Assembly: GCF_001949145.1 (NCBI RefSeq)
Contig: NW_019091569.1
Coordinates: 384,397-398,428 of the forward strand
Length of the DNA: 14,032 bases
Reading direction: 5' to 3'
From: Acanthaster planci
Taxonomy: Eukaryota; Echinodermata; Asteroidea; Valvatida; Acanthasteridae
In this document: positions 1 to 10,700 of the stretch, piece after piece
Layout of the letters: each line of letters starts with the position of its first letter
How positions within the stretch are numbered: position 1 is the stretch's first letter
Made by a program: the position numbers and the translations under genes
The notes under the pieces: generated by a model
Told to the model about the DNA's origin: nothing
What the model saw: only the letters and a program-made list of their open reading frames with translations
The model's database searches: none

Positions 1-1657
1 TATTAAAATTTTTTCAAAAATTTTTCAAAAAAATCACTTCGTTTTTTTGATTATTGGCGATCTCATCCAAATTTTGTTCCAACTTAGCCGTATAAATTTC
101 ATTAATAAATGCCGCGAAATGTTTGATTAAAAGTTGAGTTACTTCCACACCTTTGGATGTGGGAATTAACTTTCGCTTTACCAAAGATAAATAATTTCAA
201 CTTTCTAGTTTACTCACAATTCCGCTATATGTCGAAGGACGACCGATGCCTAATTCTTCTAATTTTTTAATTAAACGAGCTTCCGAAAAATGAGTTGGGG
301 GTTTAGTAATTTTTTCTTTGGCATAAAATTTTTCGACTTGAATTGACTGAGAAATTTTTCATTTCGGTAAGGCGGCATCTTTTTTGGTTAAAGGAAGTTC
401 GGTTCCTAAAACTTGGGCAAATCCTAATTGATTGACATATTTTGTTTCTCAAACAAATTCATATTTTTCACACGAAGTAAATAATTGATAAATTAAATGA
501 GTTCCTTTTAAAGGCGTCATAAAGACCGCTAATGTATGATTATAGATCAATTCATAAAGACGATAAAGCTCGGAAGAAAGAAATTTTTGGCACTTTGCCG
601 GAGTTCGTTCACAATCAGTAATGCGAATGGCTTCGTGCGCATCTTGTGCATTTACGAGCGATATTTGTGGTTTTTTATTTTGAGTTGTAATTTTGGTTTT
701 TAAAAAATTCGGGCCGTAAGTTTTTTGAATAAATTGCCGTGCATGTTGAATAAAATCCTGATTAAAACGCTGTGAGTCGCTTCGTGGATAGGAAATTAAT
801 CCAATCATTTGCTGATTAATCGAAATTCCTTCATATAATTTTTGAGCCAAAAACATCGTTTTTTTTGCGGAATAGCGAAGTTTGTTCGCTGCCAGTTGTA
901 ATAGCGTGGCTGTACGAAGAGGCGACGGCGAAGAAAGAAGAAAACTTTTTTTTTGAATTTCTTTTAAAAATAAGGGACCGGTAAGCGTTTGAATAATTTT
1001 GGTTTTGTCTTTTTCTTTTTTGACGACGAGTTTACGTTTTTGAAAACGTCTTAAATCGAGATCATAAAATTTTGTTTTTGCATAAAAATCTCAACTTTTC
1101 TCCGCGACAAAATTCTGAATTTTCTGTTCATGTTCCACAATCAATCGTAAGGCCATTGATTGAACTCGCCCGGCGGAACGAGCGGAAATTTTTTTTTGTA
1201 ATAAATTGGATAAACGATATCCGATCATACGGTCAATAATTCGCCGTGCAAATTGACTTTGGACCATTGGTAAATTTAATTTACGAGGATTTTCGAAGGC
1301 TGTTAACACGGCTTTTTTGGTAATTTCATGAAAAATAACTCGATGAACCGGAACTTGAGAATTTAAACGTTTCTGCAAATGAAAAGCGATTGCTTCACCC
1401 TCGCGATCGGGATCGGTAGCCAAATAGAGAGCACTGGCTTTTTTGAGAGAATTTTTGAATTCTTTTACCAAAGAGTTTTTCGCCCGCGGCACAACGAATT
1501 GAGGCTGCATACGAACTAAATCAACACCCAGACCGTATGGTCCGCGACTTGCAAGTTTGGTAATATGACCTTGAGAGGATAAAACTGTATATTCTTTTCC
1601 TAAAAACTTTCGCAAAGCTTTGGTTTTTGTAGGTGATTCTAGAATAACTAATTTCAT
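1..1657 (-). CDS. topA: DNA topoisomerase I (type IA), C-terminal part outside window
   Basis: This is a type IA topoisomerase, which relaxes negatively supercoiled DNA through a 5'-phosphotyrosine intermediate. The 552 codons in the window open with the Toprim start VILESPTK (Glu7). The Toprim acidic motif TDPDREGE follows, with Asp82, Asp84 and Glu86. Next come the [13 protein letters not shown] and [13 protein letters not shown] segments, and then the active-site motif [10 protein letters not shown] with catalytic Tyr290. Near the left edge the conserved LGIGRPSTY motif is followed by [12 protein letters not shown]. In-frame TGA codons, for example at 1091, 449, 359 and 197, fall where the chain continues, so they are read as Trp. 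I chose ATG at 1657 because it gives the family's usual MKLVI start; a TTG four codons upstream is possible. The gene is last in the pepA-tuf-rpmB-topA run, 51 bases after rpmB. Any C-terminal zinc fingers would lie outside the window. Confidence 0.97.
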
Positions 1658-1671
1658 ATGTTTTGCCAAAA

Positions 1672-1677
1672 ATTATA
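1672..1677 (-). promoter_or_regulatory. Candidate -10 box for topA
   Basis: Reading the minus strand, a perfect TATAAT ends 14 bases before the topA ATG, in the 51-base gap after rpmB. I see no convincing -35 hexamer, which is common in mycoplasmas. If used, it would give a transcript with a leader of under 10 bases. topA could also simply be co-transcribed with rpmB. Confidence 0.45.
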
Positions 1678-1708
1678 CCTGATTTCGTCAAAATAATTAC
1701 AAAAAAAA

Positions 1709-1954
1709 TTATTTCGTTAAAGTCGATGAGGAATGAGTTTTTGTTGACAGGGATTTTATTTTTTGAAGAGATGTTTTTCAAGTTCGTAATTCGCGGACGG
1801 GCAAACGAATTTTAATTAATTTGCCTTTTTCATCGTGAAAACGAAAAACTTGTAAATTTGGACTAAAGGTTCGTTGAGTGGCATTTAAGGCCTTGGAACG
1901 ATGATGTCCGAATTGTAACTTTCGAGCACGCAGAGAAAAAACTTTCGTTTTCAT
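1709..1954 (-). CDS. rpmB: Large ribosomal subunit protein bL28
   Basis: An 81-codon gene missed when TGA is treated as stop, because a TGA (Trp) sits at 1778-1780. The product is small and basic. It carries the bL28 core signature: an FGHHRSKALNAT segment corresponding to the family's GN-SH-T region, then TQRTFSPNLQVFRF, then the IRLPVRELRT segment. bL28 is a structural protein of the 50S subunit. The N-terminus here (MKTKVFSLRAR) lacks the Cys pair seen in zinc-binding L28 forms. The lysine/serine-rich C-terminal tail is slightly longer than in short L28 proteins. It lies 33 bases downstream of tuf and 51 upstream of topA, apparently in the same transcription unit. No clear Shine-Dalgarno precedes the ATG at 1954. 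The family assignment rests on motif recall, not a search. Confidence 0.87.
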
Positions 1955-1987
1955 AACAAATTAAAAATAAAAAAATTGAATTGATAA

Positions 1988-3172
1988 TTATTCAATTACT
2001 TTTACGACACTGCCGGCACCGATTGTTCTTCCTCCTTCGCGAATGGAAAATTTTGTTTTTTCTTCAATCGCCACGGGAACAATTAAACTAACCGTTAATT
2101 CAACATTATCTCCGGGCATGGCCATTTTAACACTTTCGGAAAGAGTAATTTCTCCCGTTACGTCCGTTGTTCGAAAATAGAATTGAGGACGATATTTAGT
2201 AAAGAATGGTTTGTGTCGACCACCTTCTTCTTTTTTCAAAACATAAACCTGCGCCGTAAATTTTTTATGCGGAGTAATTGATCCCGGTTTCGCTAGAACT
2301 TGTCCTCGCTCTACCTGACTTTTTTCAATTCCGCGCAATAAAATGCCGACATTATCACCGGCCACGGTAGTGTCAAGTAGTTTATGAAAGGATTCAATTC
2401 CCGTAACGACGGCTTTACGAGTGGGCCGCAATCCGACAATTTCAACCTCTTCATTGAGATTTAATGTTCCTCGTTCCGTTCGCCCGGTAACAACCGTTCC
2501 CCGACCCGTAATGGTCATTACATCTTCAATCGAGATCAAAACCGGTTTTTGTGTGTCGCGCTCCGGTGTGGGAATTTTTTCATCAACGGCATTCATTAAA
2601 TCCGCGATTTTAGCTTCTCATTTCGCGTCTCCTTGCAGAGCCAATAAAGCCGATCCACGAATAATCACAATATTATCCCCGTCGTATTTATATTCTTTCA
2701 AAATACTTCGAGTTTCCATTTCCACTAATTCAAGCATTTCTTCGTCATTTACTTGATCACATTTGTTTAAAAAAACAACAATATTCTGAACTCCGACTTG
2801 GCGAGCGAGCAAAATATGTTCACGAGTTTGCGGCATGGGCCCGTCGGTAGCACTAATCACTAAAATAGCTCCATCCATTTGGGCGGCGCCGGTAATCATA
2901 TTTTTAATATAATCAGCATGTCCCGGACAATCAACATGGGCATAATGTCTTTTTTCGGTTTCATATTCGATATGGGCGGTATTAATCGTAATTCCTCGCT
3001 CTTTTTCTTCGGGAGCGGCATCGATTTCACTAAATGATTTAACGACCGCGAGTTTCTTTTTTCCTAAATACGCCGTAATAGCCGCAGTTAGGGTGGTTTT
3101 TCCATGGTCAACATGACCAATTGTTCCAATATTTACATGAGGTTTGGAACGATCAAATTTTTGTTTACTCAT
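1988..3172 (-). CDS. tuf: Elongation factor Tu
   Basis: EF-Tu is the GTPase that delivers aminoacyl-tRNA to the ribosomal A site. The gene encodes 394 residues, the normal full length. Visible GTPase motifs are the P-loop GHVDHGKT (19-26), the switch I end ERGITI, DCPGH (81-85), NKCD (136-139) and the SAL motif near 174. Domain 2 starts around PVLISIEDV, and the C-terminal domain ends in the typical [16 protein letters not shown]. The single in-frame TGA at codon 185 (GDAK-W-EAK) is Trp. The start at 3172 gives the family [13 protein letters not shown] opening. It lies 37 bases after pepA. The intergenic gap has its own Shine-Dalgarno and a possible -10, as expected for a highly expressed gene inside a longer unit. 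Confidence 0.99.
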
Positions 3173-3181
3173 ATTTATTTA

Positions 3182-3190
3182 TTTCCTTCT
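3182..3190 (-). promoter_or_regulatory. Ribosome binding site of tuf
   Basis: On the minus strand AGAAGGAAA lies about 9 bases before the tuf ATG at 3172. It is the only good Shine-Dalgarno in front of a gene in this window. pepA, rpmB and the giant gene have none that I can see, which fits unusually strong translation of EF-Tu. Confidence 0.6.
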
Positions 3191-3192
3191 CT

Positions 3193-3198
3193 TTTATA
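3193..3198 (-). promoter_or_regulatory. Possible -10 box for tuf
   Basis: TATAAA on the minus strand lies between the pepA stop codon (3210-3212) and the tuf Shine-Dalgarno. No clear -35 is visible. AT-rich DNA gives such matches often by chance, so this is tentative. Confidence 0.3.
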
Positions 3199-3209
3199 TC
3201 TATTTGATT

Positions 3210-4556
3210 TTACACTATTTTCGGCTTTTCCGATTTTTTTGCGAGATGACGAAAAAAATGAATTAAAGTTTGCAGCATAATCGCGGTTCCTCGTTTATTT
3301 TTAGTGGCCGTTCCGGCAATATCTAAATGTAAAAATGGTTTGTTTTCCGCAAATTCCATGAGAAAAGCTGCTGCATTACTGCTTCCACCATAATAATTTG
3401 CGGTAGCATTTAATAAATCGGCGACTTTTGAAGAACGCATTCGTTTAAAGTTTTCTTGAATGACAGGTAATTCTCAAATAAGTTCGTTTTCGGCAAAAGC
3501 CGAAAGAGCGAACTTTTTATAAAAACTGCTCTTATTGGTAAAGGCTCCCGTGATTTCTTCTCCTAAAGCAACTAGAATGGAGCCGGTAAGAGTTGATAAG
3601 TCAATTAAATGAGTCGCTTTTAAATTGCGAATCGCATATGTAATCCCATCCGCTAAAACTAAACGTCCTTCCGCATCGGTATTTGTGATTTCGACGGTTT
3701 TTCCATTTTTAGAACGAACAACCGATTCAACCAGCGTGGCCGTTTGCCCGATACGATTATCGGTTAAGCAAGCAACGGCGACAAGATTAGCGGAAATCTT
3801 TTGTTCCGCGATGGCTTTCATTGTGGCACATACAATTGCCGCTCCGCTCATATCATATTTCATGCCGAGTTGGTAATTTGAAGGTTTGAGAGAATACCCA
3901 CCGGTATCAAAGGTAATTCCTTTGCCAATCAGGGCATATCGCGGTAATTTTGTATTTGTTACATATTCCATCACTACAACTCGTGGTTCCACATTACTTC
4001 CTGCATTTACCGCCAATAACAAATTCATATTTTCGGCTTCAATTTCTTTTTTTGTCAAAACGCGACACTTAATTGCAGGAATTTTAGCGAAAATAGTCTT
4101 TATTTCTTCCGCCATAGTGACACTAGTTAATAAGTTGGGAGCCATATCTTGTCATTTTTTAGCAAGGCTTTTTGCGGATTCGGTAATTTGAATTTGTTGA
4201 TCTTCGGATTTTAATCATTGAATTTTTTCTTGTGTAATTAAATGAATCTTTTTCTTATTTACTTTTACCGCTGCTTTTTTTTTCGTTCACGGCATCATTC
4301 GACTGCTATAAAAAGCATGCATAAAAGTACGAATGACTTGCTTTTTAAATTTCGGTTTGAGCGCAAACTCGTCGATGGCTAAATTAAAAGACATTTGCGA
4401 TATGGCGACAATTGGTGATCAAAATAAAGCTAAATGATCTAATTTATACTCTTTTCGTTTTCCTAAACAATAATAAATTTTTTGTTTTTCACTGTCAATC
4501 GTGATTGNAGGATAAAGAGTAAAGACATATTTGGAACGAAAACTAAAAGTAAGCAT
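3210..4556 (-). CDS. pepA: Leucyl aminopeptidase, peptidase family M17
   Basis: A cytosolic metallo-aminopeptidase that removes N-terminal residues, useful to an organism living on imported peptides. The gene has 448 codons. The C-terminal catalytic domain shows the two-metal signature. GKGITFDTGGYSLKP carries Lys212 and Asp217, YDMSGAA carries Asp235, and the family signature NTDAEGRLVLAD carries Asp294, Glu296 and Arg298. All six are offset by 58 from the E. coli PepA ligands and active-site residues as I recall them. The poorly conserved N-terminal domain runs to about residue 150. Several TGA codons (for example before MAPNLL and after NELI) are Trp. One codon, at 4506-4508, contains an ambiguous base (NCA: Ser, Pro, Thr or Ala) without affecting the frame. 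I chose ATG 4556 because the in-frame stretch above it is the promoter and a tRNA relic. A decayed copy of the gene start lies at 13271-13316. Confidence 0.97.
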
Positions 4557-4584
4557 TATGCAAAAATATATTTTTCTATATTTT

Positions 4585-4590
4585 ATTATA
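4585..4590 (-). promoter_or_regulatory. Candidate -10 box for pepA
   Basis: A perfect TATAAT on the minus strand lies 28 bases before the pepA ATG and just downstream of the tRNA-Leu relic. It implies a leader of about 20 bases. In the duplicated block the same position reads TATAAC (around 13344-13349), one base weaker, where the pepA start is also lost. The -35 position falls inside the relic's 3' end and shows no good hexamer. Confidence 0.5.
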
Positions 4591-4600
4591 AGGGTAAATT

Positions 4601-4687
4601 TGGTGCAGAAAAAGAGACTTGAATCCTCATCTCGCAATTGTGATTAGACTCTCCGGCCTTGCATGTCGCTGATTGCTTCGTTTCGAA
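4601..4687 (-). pseudogene. Decayed tRNA-Leu copy
   Basis: This stretch aligns end to end with the intact tRNA-Leu at 13360-13446 but no longer folds. Retained parts are the 3' acceptor strand with CCA (TTTCTGCACCA), the T-loop TTCAAGT, and the variable-arm block CAATTGCGAG. Lost parts are the 5' acceptor strand, which no longer pairs with the 3' strand, the T-stem, the D-arm pairing, and U33 of the anticodon loop (now C). The anticodon position reads GGA instead of GAG. It sits between the stop of the giant gene (4710) and pepA, the same place as the functional tRNA in the other block. I infer a relic left after tandem duplication, released from selection because the other copy works. Confidence 0.85.
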
Positions 4688-4709
4688 GATTTTAATGTTA
4701 ATCTTAATT

Positions 4710-7700
4710 TTAACTTTTCTTCTCAATTTTTGTTCGATGACGAAAATAGAAACACAAGATGAAAATCACCAACATAAGCAAAAAAACTGCTCCGAGAGAG
4801 CAAACTAAAACGATTAACAATTCTTTAGAAAGATGATCAAGGGCAAAATACCGAGGAGGAAATCATGAATCTAGAACGCTCAAATCATCAAAACTAAGAG
4901 ACATTAATTTATTATTTACTTGTAGTTGTCCATGAGAACCAAAGTCATTGGCGTTAAGTCCAGGCGGAAAACTTTTGGCAGTGAAAAGATTGGTGTCTTT
5001 TTGAGTTAAATACTTTCGTCGACTAATTGACGATAAACTATCATTATTTCAGTTGTTAACTACATTTAGCCGATGTTGATTAGTAATAATTTCCGAATGT
5101 TGATGTGGATCAAAATTATACATTCAGGTTAAAATAGCTGCCGAAAGAGCTAAAAGTTCAGGCATAGTTAAGGAAACTAAATCTTTTGGTAAATTTGTGC
5201 TATTAGATATTGCATCTGAAAATTTGAACATTCGGAAACAATCTAAATCGGTTTGCGAATTGAAAAATACAAAATTGGACGGATTAACTTCTCCATAAAT
5301 TGGTTTTTCCGTTAAAAAAGAAAGCGGTAATTTTCCGTTAGCTTCAAAATTCAGTAAACTCAAACCGGTGGGAAAATTAAAGTTTTGCGGATAATTCGTA
5401 GGTTTGGCGGTAAGTCTAAAATAATATCGTAGAATGCTTTGTTTTTTCTCATTTTCCGGATTATTTCAATACGAAATTAAAGCTACTCGTTGATTTTCTC
5501 AAACAATTTCAATATCATTTAAGCCCGGAGACTGCGGATTTGTCGCATCAACATAGGGAGCCTGATGAAAAGGAACTTTAATTCAACTTTCGATTTGAAC
5601 TAATTGATTTCAATTTAATATTTCAGAAAACGAAATACTTTTATCTTTCAGTCTTCCGGTTGCATCATCAAAATCCGTTAACGAAAGACCTTCAGGAAAA
5701 CCAAAACCTTGTGGATAACCGGGATAATCATTCGGATTATTGATAAAATTGAGAATTAATTCCCGTTTTTGATCATTGAAACTATCGGCTCATCATAAAA
5801 TTAATAAATCCTTAAATTCATTGACTAAACTATCAAACAGCAAAGTCACCGATAATTCTGATATTCAATTTCTAAAAGTAATTAATTGAACTTCTGTAAA
5901 AGCACTTAAATTGTTATATCCCAATGTTCCGTCGACGGCAAAGGAATCGACAGTCAACGGCGAAATATCATTTCAATTAAAATTTGTCGTTAATGTTTCA
6001 CCTTCCGAAAGACGAACCGATAAATATTTATAACGAACAATCATTAATCGATGGGATGTGTATGCGGAACTATTTCAATCGTCAATCAATCCGTGAATTT
6101 TTCATGTAAGCGGTATTTCTTCATCGCCGACTCATAGATAATCAGGACCGGTGGGAGAAAAATTTTCCATTCAAAATAAAAAGTTTCCTAATTTTAGATA
6201 GCTATTAAAATTTTCCTCCGTAATACTGAAAACTGAGAGAACAATTTGCCCGTCGGTGGAAAATATTTCGCGAATTTTTATATCGGTGTTAATGGTCGGC
6301 GGCAATTCAAAAAGCGCAGGAAATCCTGATGGTTTGACTTCAAGCTTTAAATATTTTGAAATTGCTTTGCGTTTTAAATCTTGAGCCGATTCAGTTCAAT
6401 AATTAATAATTGCCGCGTGATATTGTAATAGCATTTGAGCGATTGTTAAGGTCGTTAAACTTTCTTCGAGAGATTCTAGTTCATCTCAATTGTATTGCGA
6501 TAAAACATTGAGGGAAAGATTTGCCTGAGTATTATCAAAATCATTAATGGATAATTCAAAGTTGCCAATGAGGGGAGATAAATTAGGTTTTTGAAGCATT
6601 TGATGATAATCAGTAATCAGAATTTTGATTGCGACAATGTTAGGATCTTGACTATTATTTCAAAAATTCATAATATTAAGGGCAAAGGCGTTTCTTAATT
6701 TTGCGATTGTTGAGGCTTGTCAAGTTTCGTTGAGGTCGGTTTTGATTCATAGATATAAAGATGCTAAAAAAGCAATTTCAAAATCTTCTATTGATTGTGA
6801 TAGAAACAAACCTTGAGAATTATAATTTACGAAACTTATTCCGTTGGGAAAATGAAAATCAATGGAATTAATCGCGGAGGGTTTTGGATTCATTGCTTGA
6901 TACCGAATCATAATTTCTAATAAATTATGATTGGTGTTTCAATAATTAACGAGAAAAGAAAGCAGGTTTTCGTGAAAATTAGTCTCATGAAGGGCGATTG
7001 TGCTATCGTTCAATGATTCAATTCATCGTTGCAAATAACCGAGTTTTTTTAGATTATCAAATCTACTTAAAGCATTAGTTTTAAAATTTCCGTTTGCCGC
7101 AAAAGCTTCGTTTTGCACTCAGGCAGTTAAAATCAGCGGCGGAATCATGATTGATAAATTTCAATTTTGGGGATAATTCAATAAAATTGACTCCGGTATT
7201 GAGAGAATGATTTGATATAACTGCATCAATCCCGTAAGTTGCAAACTGTTGTTTCAGGCTGTAATAATTTGATTTGAATAGCTTTCTAATAAGGTGGTTG
7301 CATTTCAAGTAACTAAAAATGTTTCCAATGCTTGCAAACGAGAAAAAGTGGAAAAATTATTTAATGACTCGTTGTTCACTAATTTTCCGTTGATATCAAA
7401 ATTCATAATGGACAAATTATCAAAGCCTAAGGATGGCAACATTAACGGAAAATTCGTCAATTGACGAAACCCTCCCAATTCAGTTCAAAGACTTCTATGT
7501 GACAAGGTAGTATTTCAAGTGTTTCGAAGATAAGTTTTGTACTCATTCACCAGAGTTGCTAAATGAGAAAGAGAATTGTAATTTTTGATTCAATTAAAAA
7601 TAATCGTTAAAGTGTCAAAATTTAATTGCGAAAAAGGAGTTTCTAATAATGTTCCATCGACGGTGAAAAAATTCAGTGTCAGCAAGTCGCGATTGTTTTC

Positions 7701-10700
7701 CTCAGGAAAATTAAAATTATAATCATTCGTGGGACTTTTAGCATTAAAAATTTTTCCGAATTTTATGAGATCTTTTTTGTTTGTGTCGGAATTTCAAAGA
7801 CGAATTATTTCCGCAATATATGCGGAAATAAATTCATTTGTTAAAGTGTCCATATTTGACGAAGTTAAGCTTTCACTTCATCGAAAAAACTCATTCAATT
7901 CGCTCAGACTTTCAAAATAACTGCCAAAACTTAACAAAGAGGGTATCGATCCGTCCGAAGCGAAAAATAATTGCATTTTTAAATAACTATTTAAGCCGGG
8001 CAGAGAATCGGAAAATTCGGAAGAAATTGTAAATATTCGATTCGGATAGTCAGGCAAAGTAATTTGTTGCTCGATTAATTTTAAATATTGAGCGATTAGT
8101 AATTTACGATTAGGATTACCATTTCATTCTCTGAAAATTATTTGTTTGTAACGATCAATTAAAATTGAACGCTGACTAAAAACATTAAAACTTCTAATTC
8201 AGGAATCAATCGCGATTAACTTTTCTTGATCGGCATTGAGTAAATTATTCGTCATTAACTCACCACGGGCATTAAAATCGTCCAAGGTAATATAAGATTG
8301 ACGGTCTTCATTCTGCGGAAAATTTCATCCCGTATAACCGCGAATTAAGCGAGGATATAATTTAACATCTCGAATAAATTCTTTTTTGTTTGTGTCGGAA
8401 TTTCAGTTGCCGACCATCATCGAAGGAGTTAAGTCATTCGTTGAATCAATATGACGAATAACTTGATCTCAAGTAAAAGTTTCAACATAGTGTTGAAAAG
8501 TAGCAAGTTTTTGTAAATCATCAAAGTTGGTTCCAACCAAAGCGGAATTCAGACCATCGCTTATTAAACCGCCGTCGGAACGAATGTTTTGCAAACTAAA
8601 TCCAGATGGAAAATTAAAATTAAAGTTTTGTTCATTGGAATCTAAAAGTTGATAATCACGAAAAATTAAACGTAAAACAAAATCTTTATTTCAATTGCTT
8701 AAAATCAAAGCCCGATATTCACTTACGATTTCTGCTCCGGTTTTATCTTCTAAAAGTTTTAATTCTTCATTCAAAACTTTTAATTCGTCTCAATTCAAAT
8801 TTGCTAATGCGGTCAATGGCAGATTCCCTGTGGACACAACAAAATCCCCAAAAGTTAAATAAGTCAATTCTAAAGAAGGAATTAAATTGGGGCGTTCCGA
8901 ATCGCGAAGTGAGAGAAAAGAAGAAACTAAGACTTTTTGTTCAGAAAAAGAATTTCAAACATTTGCCACATCTTCGCGTAGAGCAGTAAGAAAAAGTTGA
9001 TTAAAATTATGTGTGGTATGCGATAGCTCGTAAAAACTATTCATTCAAGTTTGAATATAAATTAGGTCCGCTAAAGAAGCGGGGTATAGCGGGGGTTTCA
9101 TTATTAATCCGGAATCGGTAAAAAAATCGATGTTCAAACGAAAACTTAATTCATTCGAGTCTGGTGAAACAAAATTAAACAAAGCGGGAAAATCATTTGG
9201 CGGGTTGTTGAGCGAACGATAACGAGTAATTATCAGTTGATTTTCTTCTTTGTTAGATAAATTTATATTTCAAAGGTCTACCAAAAAATCGCGATAAATA
9301 TTCAAAATATTTTCAATATGGAAAGTAATAGATTCGGGTGAAAGGGATTCCGATCAAGCTTGCCAACGACCCAAAGATACTAGATTAATTGAAGAAGAAA
9401 AAGCGGTATCTTTTAATGCTCCCGTATTAGCTCAAGCAAAATTATCAAATCAATTCGTTCAATCAGAAATAAAAGTTGGTAAATTTCAATGATTCGGATA
9501 GGCCGAATGAGCGGAACCAATATGATCTTTAACGACTAAATAAGTCAATAACATGTTTTTCCGATAATTTGAATTATTTCAATATTCAATAATGGCCGTT
9601 CGATAGTCATTAAGTAAATTCGAAACAGAAGTGCTTTTGAAAGTTTCTAATTCTGAATTTAATTGGGAGATTTCGGCAAAATTTAGACCTTCTAAATCAC
9701 TCATTTCTAATTCACCATTGGAATCAAAATTTCGAAAAGTTAAGGTAATTAAATTTAATTGTGGAACTAGTAATGGCAAGTTTTCGGCCTGAGAACTGAT
9801 AAATGTGCCGATGTTATTACGAAGGTCTACTGCTGAAGAATTGGCATCATTATTTCAATTCTCCAGTAAATTTAATTTATGTTGTGTCAAAAATGCATCT
9901 TGATGAGAAATAGGATTATTTTTTAAATTAGTCATTCATTGCGAGATTTTGACTATTTTTTCTAAAGTAGGGAAACTATTTAAAGATGTAGTTCTTAAAA
10001 GTCCTGTCGATTCAAAGGCATCAGCTAATCAGGTTTGTTTGGCCGAATCGCTATCGGGATCGAAAGTTCGAGGAATAAAATTGAAATTATTCGGATAATC
10101 GGAAGGTTTGCGTTGTCCCAAGGCTTGATAATTGCGCATTAAAAATTGAAGATCAGTTTGTTCGGGTGCATTTCATCAATCAATAAGTTGAGTGCGATAT
10201 GTGACTAAAACATCTCTTTCTCAATCCAAATTTTGTAATTCTTGAAAAAGAGTTGTGACTTCAGCAAAAGTTAAAGCATTTAAATCACTTTCACGCAAAG
10301 TTCCTTCTTCATCGGAAACGTCAAAATTGTCTCAATCTAAAAAAGTCAAAGGCCAAGAAGGTAAAAGAATTTCGGATGAATCAATATGAAGCAATAAATA
10401 ATCTCTTATTTGTAAGCGTTTATCATCACTATTTCAATAAGTTAATAAATTTGATTTTTGAATATTTAAAATTCTCGTTAAATAATTATGATTTCCTAAG
10501 TCAAGAAAATGAGCTTTAAAAGTTTGTAATTCTTCTAATTCTAAATTCTGTAAGGTGTTGGGCAAGATGGTTCCGTCATCGTGAAAAGAAGTCGCCGTAA
10601 TTGATGGAGAAAAACCAAAGACCGAAAATGGCAAATCTCCTTTTGAATTGATTAATTCATTTCAGGAAGCGATAATATCCCGATTCGGATGAATATTTAA

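Larger units (their letters stand above)
4511..5274. repeat. Left copy of a duplicated block (offset about 8.76 kb)
   Basis: This block holds the pepA 5' end, its promoter, the tRNA-Leu relic and the C-terminal coding part of the giant gene. It matches 13271-14032 in the same order and orientation. From 4735 to 5274 the two align without a gap at a constant offset of 8758. Hand counting over the first 240 bases of that stretch gives about 84% identity. The match runs to the window's right edge, so its true length is unknown. Confidence 0.92.

Noticed and set aside
1658-1669. TTG at 1669 as the topA start.
   Set aside because: ATG at 1657 gives the normal MKLVI family start, and TTG would add four residues not expected in the family. 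It also lies only 3 bases from the candidate -10.
2421-4191. Plus-strand frames at 2421-2756, 3625-3876 and 3886-4191.
   Set aside because: They lie antisense inside tuf and pepA, which are certain. The translations have no recognisable motif.
4508-4508. Ambiguous base in pepA as a sign of a broken gene.
   Set aside because: The frame continues correctly on both sides and only one residue is uncertain (Ser, Pro, Thr or Ala).
4676-4688. Perfect small hairpin CTTCG-TTT-CGAAG as terminator of the giant gene.
   Set aside because: No T run follows on the minus strand, the stem is only 5 bases, and it lies in the decayed 5' part of the tRNA relic. Chance is the simpler explanation.
4853-4897. A strong Shine-Dalgarno-like GAGGAGGA followed by ATG on the plus strand, also present in the second copy near 13612.
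   Set aside because: The frame ends after 10 codons. The motif is conserved because its complement encodes the W-FPPRY segment next to the membrane helix on the minus strand.
7081-7308. A 75-residue minus-strand frame.
   Set aside because: It lies in a different frame from the giant gene, whose own frame is open here with normal repeat motifs (PQN-W-NLS and LTA-W-VQNE). It is a shadow.
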